64,000 nucleotides of DNA from an uncultured Alphaproteobacteria bacterium. Lineage in GTDB: Bacteria; Pseudomonadota; Alphaproteobacteria; HIMB59; GCA-002718135. The translations under genes and the position numbers were made by a program. Shown piece after piece: positions 55,252 through 63,553 of this stretch. Numbering within the stretch: the first letter of the stretch is position 1; each line of letters begins with the position of its first letter. The notes under the pieces are model-generated. The model was not told the origin of the DNA. It ran no database searches and saw nothing but the letters and a program-made list of their open reading frames with translations. The stretch covers positions 124,001-188,000 of the forward strand of contig CACIXR010000004.1 in the NCBI GenBank assembly GCA_902590695.1. The letters are read 5' to 3'.

Positions 55252-56218
55252 ATAATAATTTATTTTTATTTTCTTCATCACAAAAAGAATATTTAACTGC
55301 GTTATGAGTAAGGGAGGTTAGTTCCTTTTCATTTAAGCCTAAATTTTCCATGACTTTGTATTCACCGTTTATCGTTGCATTAAAAAAAGGAGGGTCATCA
55401 GAATTCACTGTTACTTTTACCCCTTGATCAAATAATGTTTTCACAGGATGATCTACATAATCTTTGTAAATTTTAGTTGCAATATTACTTGTTGGACAAG
55501 TTTCTAGAATAATATCTTTATCAATTATTTCTTTAACTAAATCAGGATCCTCTATTGATCGAACACCATGGCCTAATCTTGTTGGATGCAGAAGGTTAAT
55601 AGCATTTCTTATATTTACAGGACCATCCCATTCACCTGCATGAACCGTAATTGGAAAATTTTCTTTTTTTAACATATCAAATGTTTCAACAAATAAGCTT
55701 GGAGGAAAATGCAATTCATCCCCCGCCAAACCAAAACCAACTAAACAAGGATGAGGATTATTTAAAACTTCCTCTGCAGTCCCTTGTACTGACTCTGGTC
55801 CTAAATGTCTGATCCCATTCATTATGTAACGTGAAACAATACCAAAATCCTCTTCAGCTTTTTTAGAAGCTTCATAAACTCCTTCAATAAATGAATGATA
55901 GGTCATACCTTTTTCTTTAGCATGAGTAGATGAAATCATCGCCTCAACATAAAGAACATTATTGGCGGCACAATCTTTTAGATATTCATACGTTAATTCA
56001 AAATAATCTTCTGGTGTATGTATGACAGAAGTAACGATGTCATATTTTTTTATAAAATCATAAAAATCATCCCATTGGTATGCGTACTTTGATCCAAACA
56101 TTTCTTCTGCTATTTCATAGTTGTTTCGTTTAGCAAATTTTTTACATAAAGTTGGCGTTATAGTTGCCTCTAAATGAACATGGATTTCTGCTTTTTTGAC
56201 TGAATTAAAAATATTCAT
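55238..56218 (-). CDS. add: adenosine deaminase
   Basis: 326 residues from the ATG at 56218. An upstream in-frame start at 56329 would overlap the divergent peptidase gene and add a hydrophobic run not typical of the family. Zinc and catalytic sites: AEIHVHLEAT near 10, VHAGEWDGP near 180, LGHGVRS near 202 and VTVNSDDPPFF near 254. It converts adenosine to inosine for the purine nucleoside phosphorylase at 63531. An adenine deaminase role is a less likely alternative. Confidence 0.85.
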   Translation of the reverse strand: MNIFNSVKKAEIHVHLEATITPTLCKKFAKRNNYEIAEEMFGSKYAYQWDDFYDFIKKYDIVTSVIHTPEDYFELTYEYLKDCAANNVLYVEAMISSTHAKEKGMTYHSFIEGVYEASKKAEEDFGIVSRYIMNGIRHLGPESVQGTAEEVLNNPHPCLVGFGLAGDELHFPPSLFVETFDMLKKENFPITVHAGEWDGPVNIRNAINLLHPTRLGHGVRSIEDPDLVKEIIDKDIILETCPTSNIATKIYKDYVDHPVKTLFDQGVKVTVNSDDPPFFNATINGEYKVMENLGLNEKELTSLTHNAVKYSFCDEENKNKLLSKLN

Positions 56219-56246
56219 ATAAAAAAAATACCTATATAATAATAAT

Positions 56247-57158
56247 ATGGAAGCAAGAATAAATAGAAGAAGCTTTGTTTTTGGCGCAAGTTGCTCTTTA
56301 TGTGGTTCGATGATTTTACCTTCTTGCACACAAGTACCATTAACAAATCGAAGTCAGTTAAACTTATATGATAGCAATCTACCTATAATTTTAATGGGTG
56401 GTGGCGTGGCAGGTCTTCCAAAGATTTATCCTAATGAAAAAGCTCTTAATCAAGAAGTTGATAAAACATATTCAAGATTTTTATCAAAAGCTAAAGAAGA
56501 TAAAATTCTTTTAGATAACACAGATGAATCAAAAAAAATTGAAGAAATCGGAAAGGAAATTTATACCTCTCTAGATACATTTTATATTAATAAGCGTGAA
56601 AAAAATCCTGTAGAAAATTTTAACTGGCAATTTGCTCTAATTGAATCTGATACAAAAAATGCATGGTGTATGCCTGGTGGTAAAATTGCTTTCTATACTG
56701 GTATACTTCCTGTTTGTAAAAATGATGACGGGATTGCTGCAGTTATGGGTCATGAAATTGCACATGCATTTGCTAGACACACAGTAGAAAAATTAACTCA
56801 AGCATCTATGATGCAAATGGCAACAATTGGAATATCGCGAAGTAAATATGCAGAACTTCTTAATAAATCTTTTAGAGTAGGAAATGTAGGAGGTAATGTT
56901 TACAACTCCGTTGTAAAGTATGGTATTTTTCTTCCATTTAGTAGAAAGATGGAAAGTGAAGCTGATTACTTAGGCATGGGATTTATGAATCTTGCTGGAT
57001 TTAATATTAAAGAACCTGCTAAATTATGGCAAAGAATGATGGCAGGTCAAGAAGGGAGGGTACCTGAATTTATGGGATCACATCCAAGTCCTGATAATAG
57101 ATCAAAAAAGTTTCTTGAATGGGAAAGTGAAATTTTAGATAAATTTCCCCAAGTTTAA
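56247..57158 (+). CDS. M48-family metallopeptidase, probable lipoprotein
   Basis: 303 residues. The N-terminus RRSFVFGASCSLCGSMILPSC combines a twin-Arg with a lipobox-like end (LPSC), so export and lipid anchoring are likely. The zinc motif HEIAH is in VMGHEIAHAFARH near 168 and the third ligand Glu in ESEADYLGMGF near 236. Resembles LoiP/YcaL/Oma1-type quality-control proteases. It diverges from add by 28 bases and precedes the iron transporter ATPase gene. Confidence 0.87.
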   Translation: MEARINRRSFVFGASCSLCGSMILPSCTQVPLTNRSQLNLYDSNLPIILMGGGVAGLPKIYPNEKALNQEVDKTYSRFLSKAKEDKILLDNTDESKKIEEIGKEIYTSLDTFYINKREKNPVENFNWQFALIESDTKNAWCMPGGKIAFYTGILPVCKNDDGIAAVMGHEIAHAFARHTVEKLTQASMMQMATIGISRSKYAELLNKSFRVGNVGGNVYNSVVKYGIFLPFSRKMESEADYLGMGFMNLAGFNIKEPAKLWQRMMAGQEGRVPEFMGSHPSPDNRSKKFLEWESEILDKFPQV

Positions 57159-57179
57159 TTTTAGTGTAATAGGTGTTTT

Positions 57180-58226
57180 ATGATTGCTGTTGAAGTTAAA
57201 GATCTTACTCATTCGATTAATAATAAAAAAATTTTAAATAATATTAATTTTAATCTCAATAAAGATAGTATCTCTTGTATTTTGGGACCGTCAGGTAGTG
57301 GAAAAACTACTTTATTAAAGCTCATAGCAGGTCTTGAAAAAGTACAATCAGGTAAAATTATTATTAATGGTGAAGAAGTAAGCAGTACTGCAAAACACTT
57401 ACCTACAGAAAAAAGAAAAATTGGTTTTTTATTTCAAGATTACGCTCTATTCCCACATTTGACAGTAAAAGAAAATTTGAGATTTCCAACTAACGCTAAA
57501 AATTCAACTAATAATGTTGATGAAATTATTGAATTAATAAAATTACCTAATTCACTAGATAAATACCCACACGAGTTAAGTGGTGGTGAACAACAAAGAG
57601 TTGCACTTGCACGATCTATAATTTCACAACCCGATTTACTTTTATTAGATGAGCCTTTTTCAAGTTTAGATTTAAGCCTTCGAGAAGAGGTGAGAGATGA
57701 TACGCTGCATCTATTACAAAAATCAAATGTGTCTGTAATTATAGTCACTCATGATCCTTTCGAGGCAATGTTTATCTCAAATCATATAAATATTTTTGAT
57801 AAATCAGGTTCGATTGTACAGTCAGGAACTCCGAATGATCTCTACAACAATCCAAAAAATTCATATGTTACAGGTTTTTTTGGTGAAACAAATAAATTTG
57901 AAGGTGTTGTTAAAGAATCTCACATTTACACACCAGTTGGTAAAATTAAAACACCTGGAAATTTAGAAGGTGAGAAAGTTGTAGTACACATAAGACCTCA
58001 AGGTATAAAACTCAACAAACAACCAACACCAGTTAATGGAATTAAGGGAACTGTTATGGCGTCAAAATTAATGGGGTCATTTAGTTTTATCCATTTATCT
58101 GTGTTAGATAATAATAATGAAGTTGTTCATGTTCATAGCCACATGCCTGCTGACTTTAATCCAAAACAATCGTCTGCAGTCGAGATAGAAATTGATAATG
58201 ATCAGGCTTATATTTTTAAGAATTAA
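57180..58226 (+). CDS. fbpC: iron(III) ABC transporter ATP-binding protein
   Basis: 348 residues. Walker A GPSGSGKTTLLKLIAGL near 36, Q-loop LFQDYALFPHLTV near 85, signature LSGGEQQRVALARSI near 131, Walker B LLLDEPFSSLD near 152, and a C-terminal TOBE-like domain (about 245-348) as in FbpC. It lies convergent to the permease gene (3 bases between stops), so the ATPase is transcribed apart from fbpA-fbpB. Confidence 0.88.
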   Translation: MIAVEVKDLTHSINNKKILNNINFNLNKDSISCILGPSGSGKTTLLKLIAGLEKVQSGKIIINGEEVSSTAKHLPTEKRKIGFLFQDYALFPHLTVKENLRFPTNAKNSTNNVDEIIELIKLPNSLDKYPHELSGGEQQRVALARSIISQPDLLLLDEPFSSLDLSLREEVRDDTLHLLQKSNVSVIIVTHDPFEAMFISNHINIFDKSGSIVQSGTPNDLYNNPKNSYVTGFFGETNKFEGVVKESHIYTPVGKIKTPGNLEGEKVVVHIRPQGIKLNKQPTPVNGIKGTVMASKLMGSFSFIHLSVLDNNNEVVHVHSHMPADFNPKQSSAVEIEIDNDQAYIFKN

Positions 58227-58229
58227 GTT

Positions 58230-59825
58230 TTAGTTTTTTATTGATTTAGTAATTGTTCTGTTAAGAAAAATTACCGGTCCTAATCCAGCAATAACGATAA
58301 TTAGAGCTGCAAATGCTGACTCCTCCAACATTTCATCAGAGGCATATTGATAAACATAGGTTGCTAGTGTCTCAAAATTAAATGGTCTTAATAAAAGTGT
58401 TATTGGAAGTTCTTTTAAGATATCTACGAAAACTAATATTCCCCCAACTAATAAATTTGTATACAGCAAGGGTAATATAATTTTTCTTATACTTTTGAAA
58501 AAGCTAACACCCATTGTTCTTGATGCATCTAATAAGTTTGGATGAATTCTTGAAATACCTGATGTAATTGCTCCATTGCCAACAGCTAAAAATCTTATAC
58601 TATACGCGAATAATAAAATTATAAATCCACCAACAGCATAACTCATACGAAAATAAATTAAATCATTAAGCCACCCAACAAAGACAACTATTCCAACAGC
58701 AAGAATTGTTCCTGGAAAAGCATAACCAGAAGAAGCAAAAAATATTAAAATTTTATGGAAATTATTTGATTTATATGCCCCAACTATAATCATTAATAAG
58801 GATAGCAACATAATGAATGATGAAGAAATAAATGCTAAAGATATACTTGATAGTGTTATTTGAAAAATTTCAAAAAAATTTATTATAGAATAACCTTTAA
58901 TTACAAAATTCAATAAAATTGAAACAGGTATTATAAAACCAAGACTTAAAGGTATTAGGCAAATTAAAAACAATAAAGAATTTTTGACACCAGAAACTGT
59001 TTGGGTTGGTGTATAAGATGCACCACTATATTTTTCATGAAATTTTCTGCTACGCCTACCCAAATACTCTAAAGTTAAAAGTACTATAACAATCATAAAT
59101 AAAATACTAGAAATCTGTGATGCGCCAGATAGACTATTCATTCCTAACCAAACATTAAATACGCCTAAGGTTAATGTTTCAATTGCAAAATAATCAACTG
59201 TCCCAAAATCAGAAATTGTTTCCATTAGCACTAAGGCCAAGCCAGCAATTATACCAGGACGACCAAATGGAATAGCAACATTGAAGAAGGAATTCCTTCC
59301 ATAAATAGAACTAGTTTGAAAAAAAGATATAGGTGTCGTTATAAATGATGCTCTAGTCATTAAATATACGTATGGATACAATACAGAAGACATTACCAAA
59401 ATTGCACCTTCCATTGATCGCACATTTGGAAACCAGTAATCTTTTGAGCTCGTCCAACCAAATATGTCTCTTAGCAATGATTGAAGAGGACCAGCATATT
59501 CAAAAAAATCGGTATAAGTATAGGCAATAATATAAGCTGGGACAGCAGCTGGTAATAATAACATCCATTCAAAAAATTTTTTCCCGAAAAAATTATATCT
59601 TGTCACTATCCAAGCAGTGGTCACACCAAAGACTAAACTTAATCCTCCAACACCAAACATTAGAATTATTGTATTGGTTAGATATCTGGGCAAAACAGTA
59701 GAAAATAGATGTGGCCATAGTGATGTATCGCCTAAAATCGCGTAATAAAATATTGAAAAAATAGGGGCGATAATTATCAAAGCAATTATCGCCACAGAAT
59801 TGGACCATAAATTAAAATTTATCAA
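58230..59825 (-). CDS. fbpB: iron(III) ABC transporter permease, two-domain
   Basis: 531 residues with about 12 membrane segments in two permease halves, the FbpB/SfuB form. EAA-type loops are near YGRNSFFNVAIPFGRPGIIAG (first half) and DASRTMGVSFFKSIRKIILP near 435 (second half). It follows fbpA by 17 bases on the minus strand. Confidence 0.88.
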   Translation of the reverse strand: MINFNLWSNSVAIIALIIIAPIFSIFYYAILGDTSLWPHLFSTVLPRYLTNTIILMFGVGGLSLVFGVTTAWIVTRYNFFGKKFFEWMLLLPAAVPAYIIAYTYTDFFEYAGPLQSLLRDIFGWTSSKDYWFPNVRSMEGAILVMSSVLYPYVYLMTRASFITTPISFFQTSSIYGRNSFFNVAIPFGRPGIIAGLALVLMETISDFGTVDYFAIETLTLGVFNVWLGMNSLSGASQISSILFMIVIVLLTLEYLGRRSRKFHEKYSGASYTPTQTVSGVKNSLLFLICLIPLSLGFIIPVSILLNFVIKGYSIINFFEIFQITLSSISLAFISSSFIMLLSLLMIIVGAYKSNNFHKILIFFASSGYAFPGTILAVGIVVFVGWLNDLIYFRMSYAVGGFIILLFAYSIRFLAVGNGAITSGISRIHPNLLDASRTMGVSFFKSIRKIILPLLYTNLLVGGILVFVDILKELPITLLLRPFNFETLATYVYQYASDEMLEESAFAALIIVIAGLGPVIFLNRTITKSIKN

Positions 59826-59842
59826 AACAGTTAACCTATAAT

Positions 59843-60856
59843 TTACCAGCCTACTCTATCAATGATTTTCTGAGCTACGGGAGCAAGTTCTGCAAGTTTT
59901 TCAACAGGCAGTTTATCTTCTTTAAACGCGCCCCATGATTTTAACTCATCAGTTAATTGCATATCTGGATTAACCGGATATTCATAGTTTATAGAACTGT
60001 AAAGAACTTGTGCTTTTGGCTGAGTCAAAAATTCAAGTAGTGCAATCGCGTTGTCTTTATTTTTAGAGTACTTAATTACACCACCGCCAGCAACATTTAT
60101 GTGATTACCTCTGTCTTCTTGGTTAGTAAAAACTAACTCTATTGAGTTAGCCCATTCTTTTTGTTCTGGATTCTTTTCATTAAATTTCATTTTTCCAAAA
60201 TAATAGGTATTCATTACAGCAATATCGCAGACACCCTCATAAATTGCTTTTGCTTGAGCTCTATCATTACCCTCAGGTTTACGTGCTAAATTTGCAACAA
60301 TGCCTGCTGCCCATTCTTCAGCAAAAGCTTCTCCATTTGCAGCAATAATTGAAGCTAAAAGTGATCTATTGTAGTCATGGCTGCCAGGTCTTGTACAAAT
60401 TTTACCTTTCCATTTTGTGTCAGATAGATCTTCTATTCTTTTAATTGAGTTTTTTGACACTCGTTCTTTTGAGATTGCAACAATTCTAGCTCTCTTTGAA
60501 AGTGCAAACCATTTATTATTACTATCTCTTAAATGATTTGGGATATTTATATTCAAAATATCTGAATTAATTGGTTGCAAAATATCCTTTTCAACAAATT
60601 GGTTTAATCTTGCTATATCGACTGTTAATACCAAGTCAGCAGGTGTATCTTCACCCTCAGCTAAAACTCTTTCTAGTAATCCTTTTTTTGCATATAAAAC
60701 ATTTACCTTTATGCCAGTCGATTTTGTAAATTCCTCAAAGAAAGGATCTATTAAAATCGGCTGCCTGTAAGAATAAACATTAACCTCTTTGGCAAACAAG
60801 TTTAGTGAAATGGTAGATGCAATTAGTATCAATAGTAATCTAAAAATAATTTTCAT
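59843..60856 (-). CDS. fbpA: iron(III)-binding periplasmic protein, FutA/FbpA-like
   Basis: 337 residues from the ATG at 60856, which has AAGAAGG in front and a signal peptide behind it (LLLILIASTISLNLFA). An upstream in-frame start at 60895 would lie inside a palindrome. Mature start KEVNVYSYRQPIL; iron-ligand tyrosines are in VMNTYYFGKM near 217 and nearby YSSINYEYPVNP. It captures Fe3+ for FbpBC. A perfect 9-bp inverted repeat precedes it. Confidence 0.88.
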   Translation of the reverse strand: MKIIFRLLLILIASTISLNLFAKEVNVYSYRQPILIDPFFEEFTKSTGIKVNVLYAKKGLLERVLAEGEDTPADLVLTVDIARLNQFVEKDILQPINSDILNINIPNHLRDSNNKWFALSKRARIVAISKERVSKNSIKRIEDLSDTKWKGKICTRPGSHDYNRSLLASIIAANGEAFAEEWAAGIVANLARKPEGNDRAQAKAIYEGVCDIAVMNTYYFGKMKFNEKNPEQKEWANSIELVFTNQEDRGNHINVAGGGVIKYSKNKDNAIALLEFLTQPKAQVLYSSINYEYPVNPDMQLTDELKSWGAFKEDKLPVEKLAELAPVAQKIIDRVGW

Positions 60857-60872
60857 ATAACCTTCTTTTTTT

Positions 60873-60895
60873 GTGGAGATAATAAATATCTCCAC
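60873..60895 (-). promoter_or_regulatory. perfect inverted repeat in the fbpA leader
   Basis: GTGGAGATA / TATCTCCAC with a 5-base centre, 16 bases upstream of the fbpA ATG. No T-run follows on the minus strand, so it is not a normal terminator. Candidate operator for an iron-responsive regulator or an RNA hairpin near the ribosome-binding site. It does not match the Fur box consensus. Confidence 0.5.
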
Positions 60896-61013
60896 GTTCT
60901 ATGATTAAGAATCTTATTAAAAATTATCAGAATACGAATGTAGATCTATATAAATTTTTTTTTAATATCAGTGTTGTTAAAATTCATAAAATTAGATTTA
61001 TTCTAAATTTAAA

Positions 61014-61043
61014 GTTAAAAATGTTGGGGCCACTTTGGGCCCC
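61014..61043 (-). terminator. intrinsic terminator of the hsp20 gene
   Basis: Minus strand GGGGCC, 6-base loop, GGCCCC stem (61026-61043), then a T-rich stretch including five T in a row, 8 bases after the hsp20 stop. Confidence 0.7.
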
Positions 61044-61051
61044 TATCAAAA

Positions 61052-61489
61052 CTATTTTATTGAAATAAGTCTAGCTTTTTTTTCTTCTGGAATAATTCTC
61101 TCCAAATCAATCACTAAAAGTCCATTCTTCAATTCAGCATCTTTAACTTTGATATCTTCTGAAATTGTGAACGATCTTTCAAACTGTCTTGTTGAGATTC
61201 CTTTATGGATTACACCATTACCATTTTCATTAACCACTTTTTCTTTAGGTTTATTTCTAACAGTTAGGTTGTTTTCTTTTAATTCAATCTCAATATCTTC
61301 TTTACTATATCCAGCGAGAGCAACTTCAATTTTATAGTTATGCTCATCAACTCTATGAATATTGTAGGGTGGATAATTTGTATTGTATCTTTCCGTAGAC
61401 TCCAACATTCTATCAAATTCATCAAAAATTGAGTCAAATCCAACAGAAAATGGTCTTAGAGAATTCCAAACGGATAGGTTTCTAGTCAT
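61052..61489 (-). CDS. ibpA: small heat-shock protein, Hsp20/IbpA family
   Basis: 145 residues from the ATG at 61489, which has AAAGGAG 5 bases upstream (an in-frame codon at 61531 would add leader-derived residues). N-terminus TRNLSVWNSLRPFSVGFDSIFDEFDRML is the IbpA class A type. The alpha-crystallin domain (about 40-135) has KIEVALAGYSKEDIEIEL and FERSFTISEDI, then NGLLVIDLERIIPEE. ATP-independent holdase for unfolding proteins. Leader features point to RpoH and RNA-thermometer control. Confidence 0.93.
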   Translation of the reverse strand: MTRNLSVWNSLRPFSVGFDSIFDEFDRMLESTERYNTNYPPYNIHRVDEHNYKIEVALAGYSKEDIEIELKENNLTVRNKPKEKVVNENGNGVIHKGISTRQFERSFTISEDIKVKDAELKNGLLVIDLERIIPEEKKARLISIK

Positions 61490-61547
61490 AATAACTCCTT
61501 TATTAAGCAAGTTTATTTTGCCCGCACCCACAATGGCATACAGACAA
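61489..61547 (-). promoter_or_regulatory. ROSE-like RNA thermometer in the hsp20 leader
   Basis: In the minus-strand leader, CTTGCT (61506-61511) is followed after a short AT-rich loop by AAGGAG, the ribosome-binding site (61495-61500). CUU-G-CU can pair with AGGAG with one bulged G, the pairing that defines ROSE thermometers (U(U/C)GCU opposite the Shine-Dalgarno). Upstream, TGCC and GGCA (61518-61540) can form another stem. ROSE elements are known before alphaproteobacterial hsp20 genes. Confidence 0.5.
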
Positions 61548-61552
61548 ATATT

Positions 61553-61580
61553 ATGTGGGGATGATTGTGTTTAATTCAAG
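61553..61580 (-). promoter_or_regulatory. RpoH (sigma-32) type promoter of hsp20
   Basis: Minus strand CTTGAAT (61574-61580), 13-base spacer, CCCCACAT (61553-61560), close to the heat-shock sigma consensus CTTGAAA-N13-15-CCCCATNT. It starts 7 bases after the stop of the upstream O-methyltransferase gene and places the transcript start about 60 bases before the hsp20 ATG. Confidence 0.7.
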
Positions 61581-61586
61581 TCTTTG

Positions 61587-62243
61587 TTATTTTTTTCTTA
61601 TAAACGACAATCCATCAGAGAGTGGTAAAAGAGAGAATTCCACTCTTGTATCATTTTGTATTTTTAAATTTAAATCACGGATAGTTTTTGTTTGAGAGTC
61701 TTGTTTAGTTTCATCTGCCACATCACCATGCCAAAGCATATTATCAATAATTATTATCCCATTAGAGACTAATAAATTCAGAGACAATTCATAATAATTT
61801 GGATAATTATTTTTATCAGCATCTATAAAAATTAAGTCATAACTCTGTTGACGGTCTATCATGCTTTGCATTACCTCAACACCATCTCCAATAATCGATT
61901 CAATTTTTGAGCTCATTTTATCTAATTCCCAATATTTTTTTGCTAAGGATAAAAATTCATCTGAATTATCAACAGTTACGATTTTTCCTGATTCAGGTAT
62001 ACCTCTAGCCAAAAACAAAGTGCTCATCCCTGTAAACCTTCCAATTTCTAAACAGTTTTTAGCATTAGAAATTTTAGTTATCATTTCTAAAAACTGACCT
62101 TGTTCTTTTGCAATCTGCATTTGGGAAACACTACCAAGTTTTAAAGTTTCATTTTCTAGTTCAGTAATTATTTTATCTTCTCGGTAACCTACGCTTTGTA
62201 AGTATTGCACAAGTGCTTCATTAATTTCAGTTTGAGTGCTCAT
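61587..62243 (-). CDS. class I SAM-dependent O-methyltransferase (PF01596 type)
   Basis: 218 residues like bacterial caffeoyl-CoA/catechol O-methyltransferase relatives. SAM motifs: NCLEIGRFTGMSTLFLARG near 60 and IFIDADKNNYPNYYEL near 140, with IIIIDNMLWHGDVAD near 161 (metal Asp/Asn). Substrate unknown. It shares one base with deoA and so belongs to the nucleoside phosphorylase transcript. Confidence 0.85.
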   Translation of the reverse strand: MSTQTEINEALVQYLQSVGYREDKIITELENETLKLGSVSQMQIAKEQGQFLEMITKISNAKNCLEIGRFTGMSTLFLARGIPESGKIVTVDNSDEFLSLAKKYWELDKMSSKIESIIGDGVEVMQSMIDRQQSYDLIFIDADKNNYPNYYELSLNLLVSNGIIIIDNMLWHGDVADETKQDSQTKTIRDLNLKIQNDTRVEFSLLPLSDGLSFIRKK

Positions 62244-63553
62244 TAATTTATGGTTTCAAATATTTCAGGTAGTTTTTGAGTTTTTTTATCTGAAATAATG
62301 AAACAGCCTTTTATTTTATTTATTAAATTATCATCTATATTTTTACTTGAGTATAAACTTAACAGAGCAGTTGAGGAATTTACTTCATCGCCTATATTGA
62401 GAACATTATCATATCCAACTCCATAATTTATTTTATCGGTAACCTGTTTTCTTCCACCTCCAAGTTCAATAAGTATAAGGCCTAATTCTCTGGTATGAAT
62501 ATTTTCTATCCACCCGCCTTCCATAGAAAATATATCTTTTTGAATAGATGTATTGGATAGATCTTTTTCATAAGATGTTAAAATATTTTTTGGTCCACCC
62601 AAGGCTGCAACCATCATTTCAAATTTTTCTGCAGCTAGTCCATTATTAATAACAGTATTAATTTTATTATAAGCCTCTTCTTTTGAAATTTTATAAATGT
62701 TTACTAATAGCGAAGATATTAATTCATTAGTGATCTTCTCTAATCGATGATCTTTAAAATCATTTTTAATATATTTTATGCATTCTAATATCTCCAGTGT
62801 ATGACCAGCACTTTTACCTAGGACCTGATTCATATCCGTTAATACAGCTTCGCAATGTAAACCTGCTCCTTTAGCGACTCTTACTAAGGAGTTGGATAAA
62901 TCTCTTGCTATATCAATAGTGCTATTAAAAGATCCATTACCAACTTTTACATCAAGTACTAAAGATGAAAGACCGCTTGCAATTTTTTTTGAAAGAATAG
63001 ATGATGTTATTAAAGGTAAAGATTCTACTGTACCTACAATATCCCTTATAGAATATAATTTTTTATCAGCTGGTGCTAAATTAGAGGTTTGACCAATAAT
63101 TGCACAACCAACGTCTTTTACAACTTTTTTAAAAGTTTCTAAATCAGGCTTTGTATTGTACCCAGGTATTGAATCAAATTTATCTAGAGTACCACCGGTA
63201 TGACCCAAACCTCTACCTGAAATCATAGGTACATATAGTCCACAAGCTGCAAGTATTGGTGCTAAAATAACGCTCGTCTTGTCTCCAACTCCACCAGTTG
63301 AGTGCTTATCACAAACCAACTCAGAATCTACAATCTCAGACCAATTTAGTGTATCGCCTGAGTTCGTCATCGCTTCAGTTAAACAAACAGTTTCTTCAGG
63401 AGTCATTCCATTTGAAAATATTGCCATGCTCATTGCTGCAATTTGCGCATCTGAAAAAGATCCATTTGTTAAACCGTCTACAAAAAAGTTGATATCTTCT
63501 TTTGATAGATCTTTGTTGTCTCTTTTTTTTCTAATTATCTCTTGAGGTATCAT
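62243..63553 (-). CDS. deoA: thymidine phosphorylase (pyrimidine-nucleoside phosphorylase family)
   Basis: 436 residues, glycosyltransferase family 3 fold. N-terminus IPQEIIRKKRDNKDLS; the family signature is SGRGLGHTGGTLDKFDSIPG near 113-132; phosphate-binding KHSTGGVGDKTS near 84; and LVLDVKVGNGSF near 198. It splits thymidine/deoxyuridine with phosphate. It overlaps the purine nucleoside phosphorylase gene by 23 bases. Confidence 0.92.
   Translation of the reverse strand: MIPQEIIRKKRDNKDLSKEDINFFVDGLTNGSFSDAQIAAMSMAIFSNGMTPEETVCLTEAMTNSGDTLNWSEIVDSELVCDKHSTGGVGDKTSVILAPILAACGLYVPMISGRGLGHTGGTLDKFDSIPGYNTKPDLETFKKVVKDVGCAIIGQTSNLAPADKKLYSIRDIVGTVESLPLITSSILSKKIASGLSSLVLDVKVGNGSFNSTIDIARDLSNSLVRVAKGAGLHCEAVLTDMNQVLGKSAGHTLEILECIKYIKNDFKDHRLEKITNELISSLLVNIYKISKEEAYNKINTVINNGLAAEKFEMMVAALGGPKNILTSYEKDLSNTSIQKDIFSMEGGWIENIHTRELGLILIELGGGRKQVTDKINYGVGYDNVLNIGDEVNSSTALLSLYSSKNIDDNLINKIKGCFIISDKKTQKLPEIFETIN

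Noticed and set aside
55238-56329. Longer adenosine deaminase with hydrophobic N-terminus
   Set aside because: The 37 extra residues overlap the divergent M48 gene and are not typical of the family; the internal ATG at 56218 gives the normal N-terminus.
60902-61066. 54-codon plus-strand reading frame between fbpA and hsp20
   Set aside because: It runs through the hsp20 terminator into the hsp20 gene, lacks a ribosome-binding site and has low-complexity composition; it matches nothing I know.
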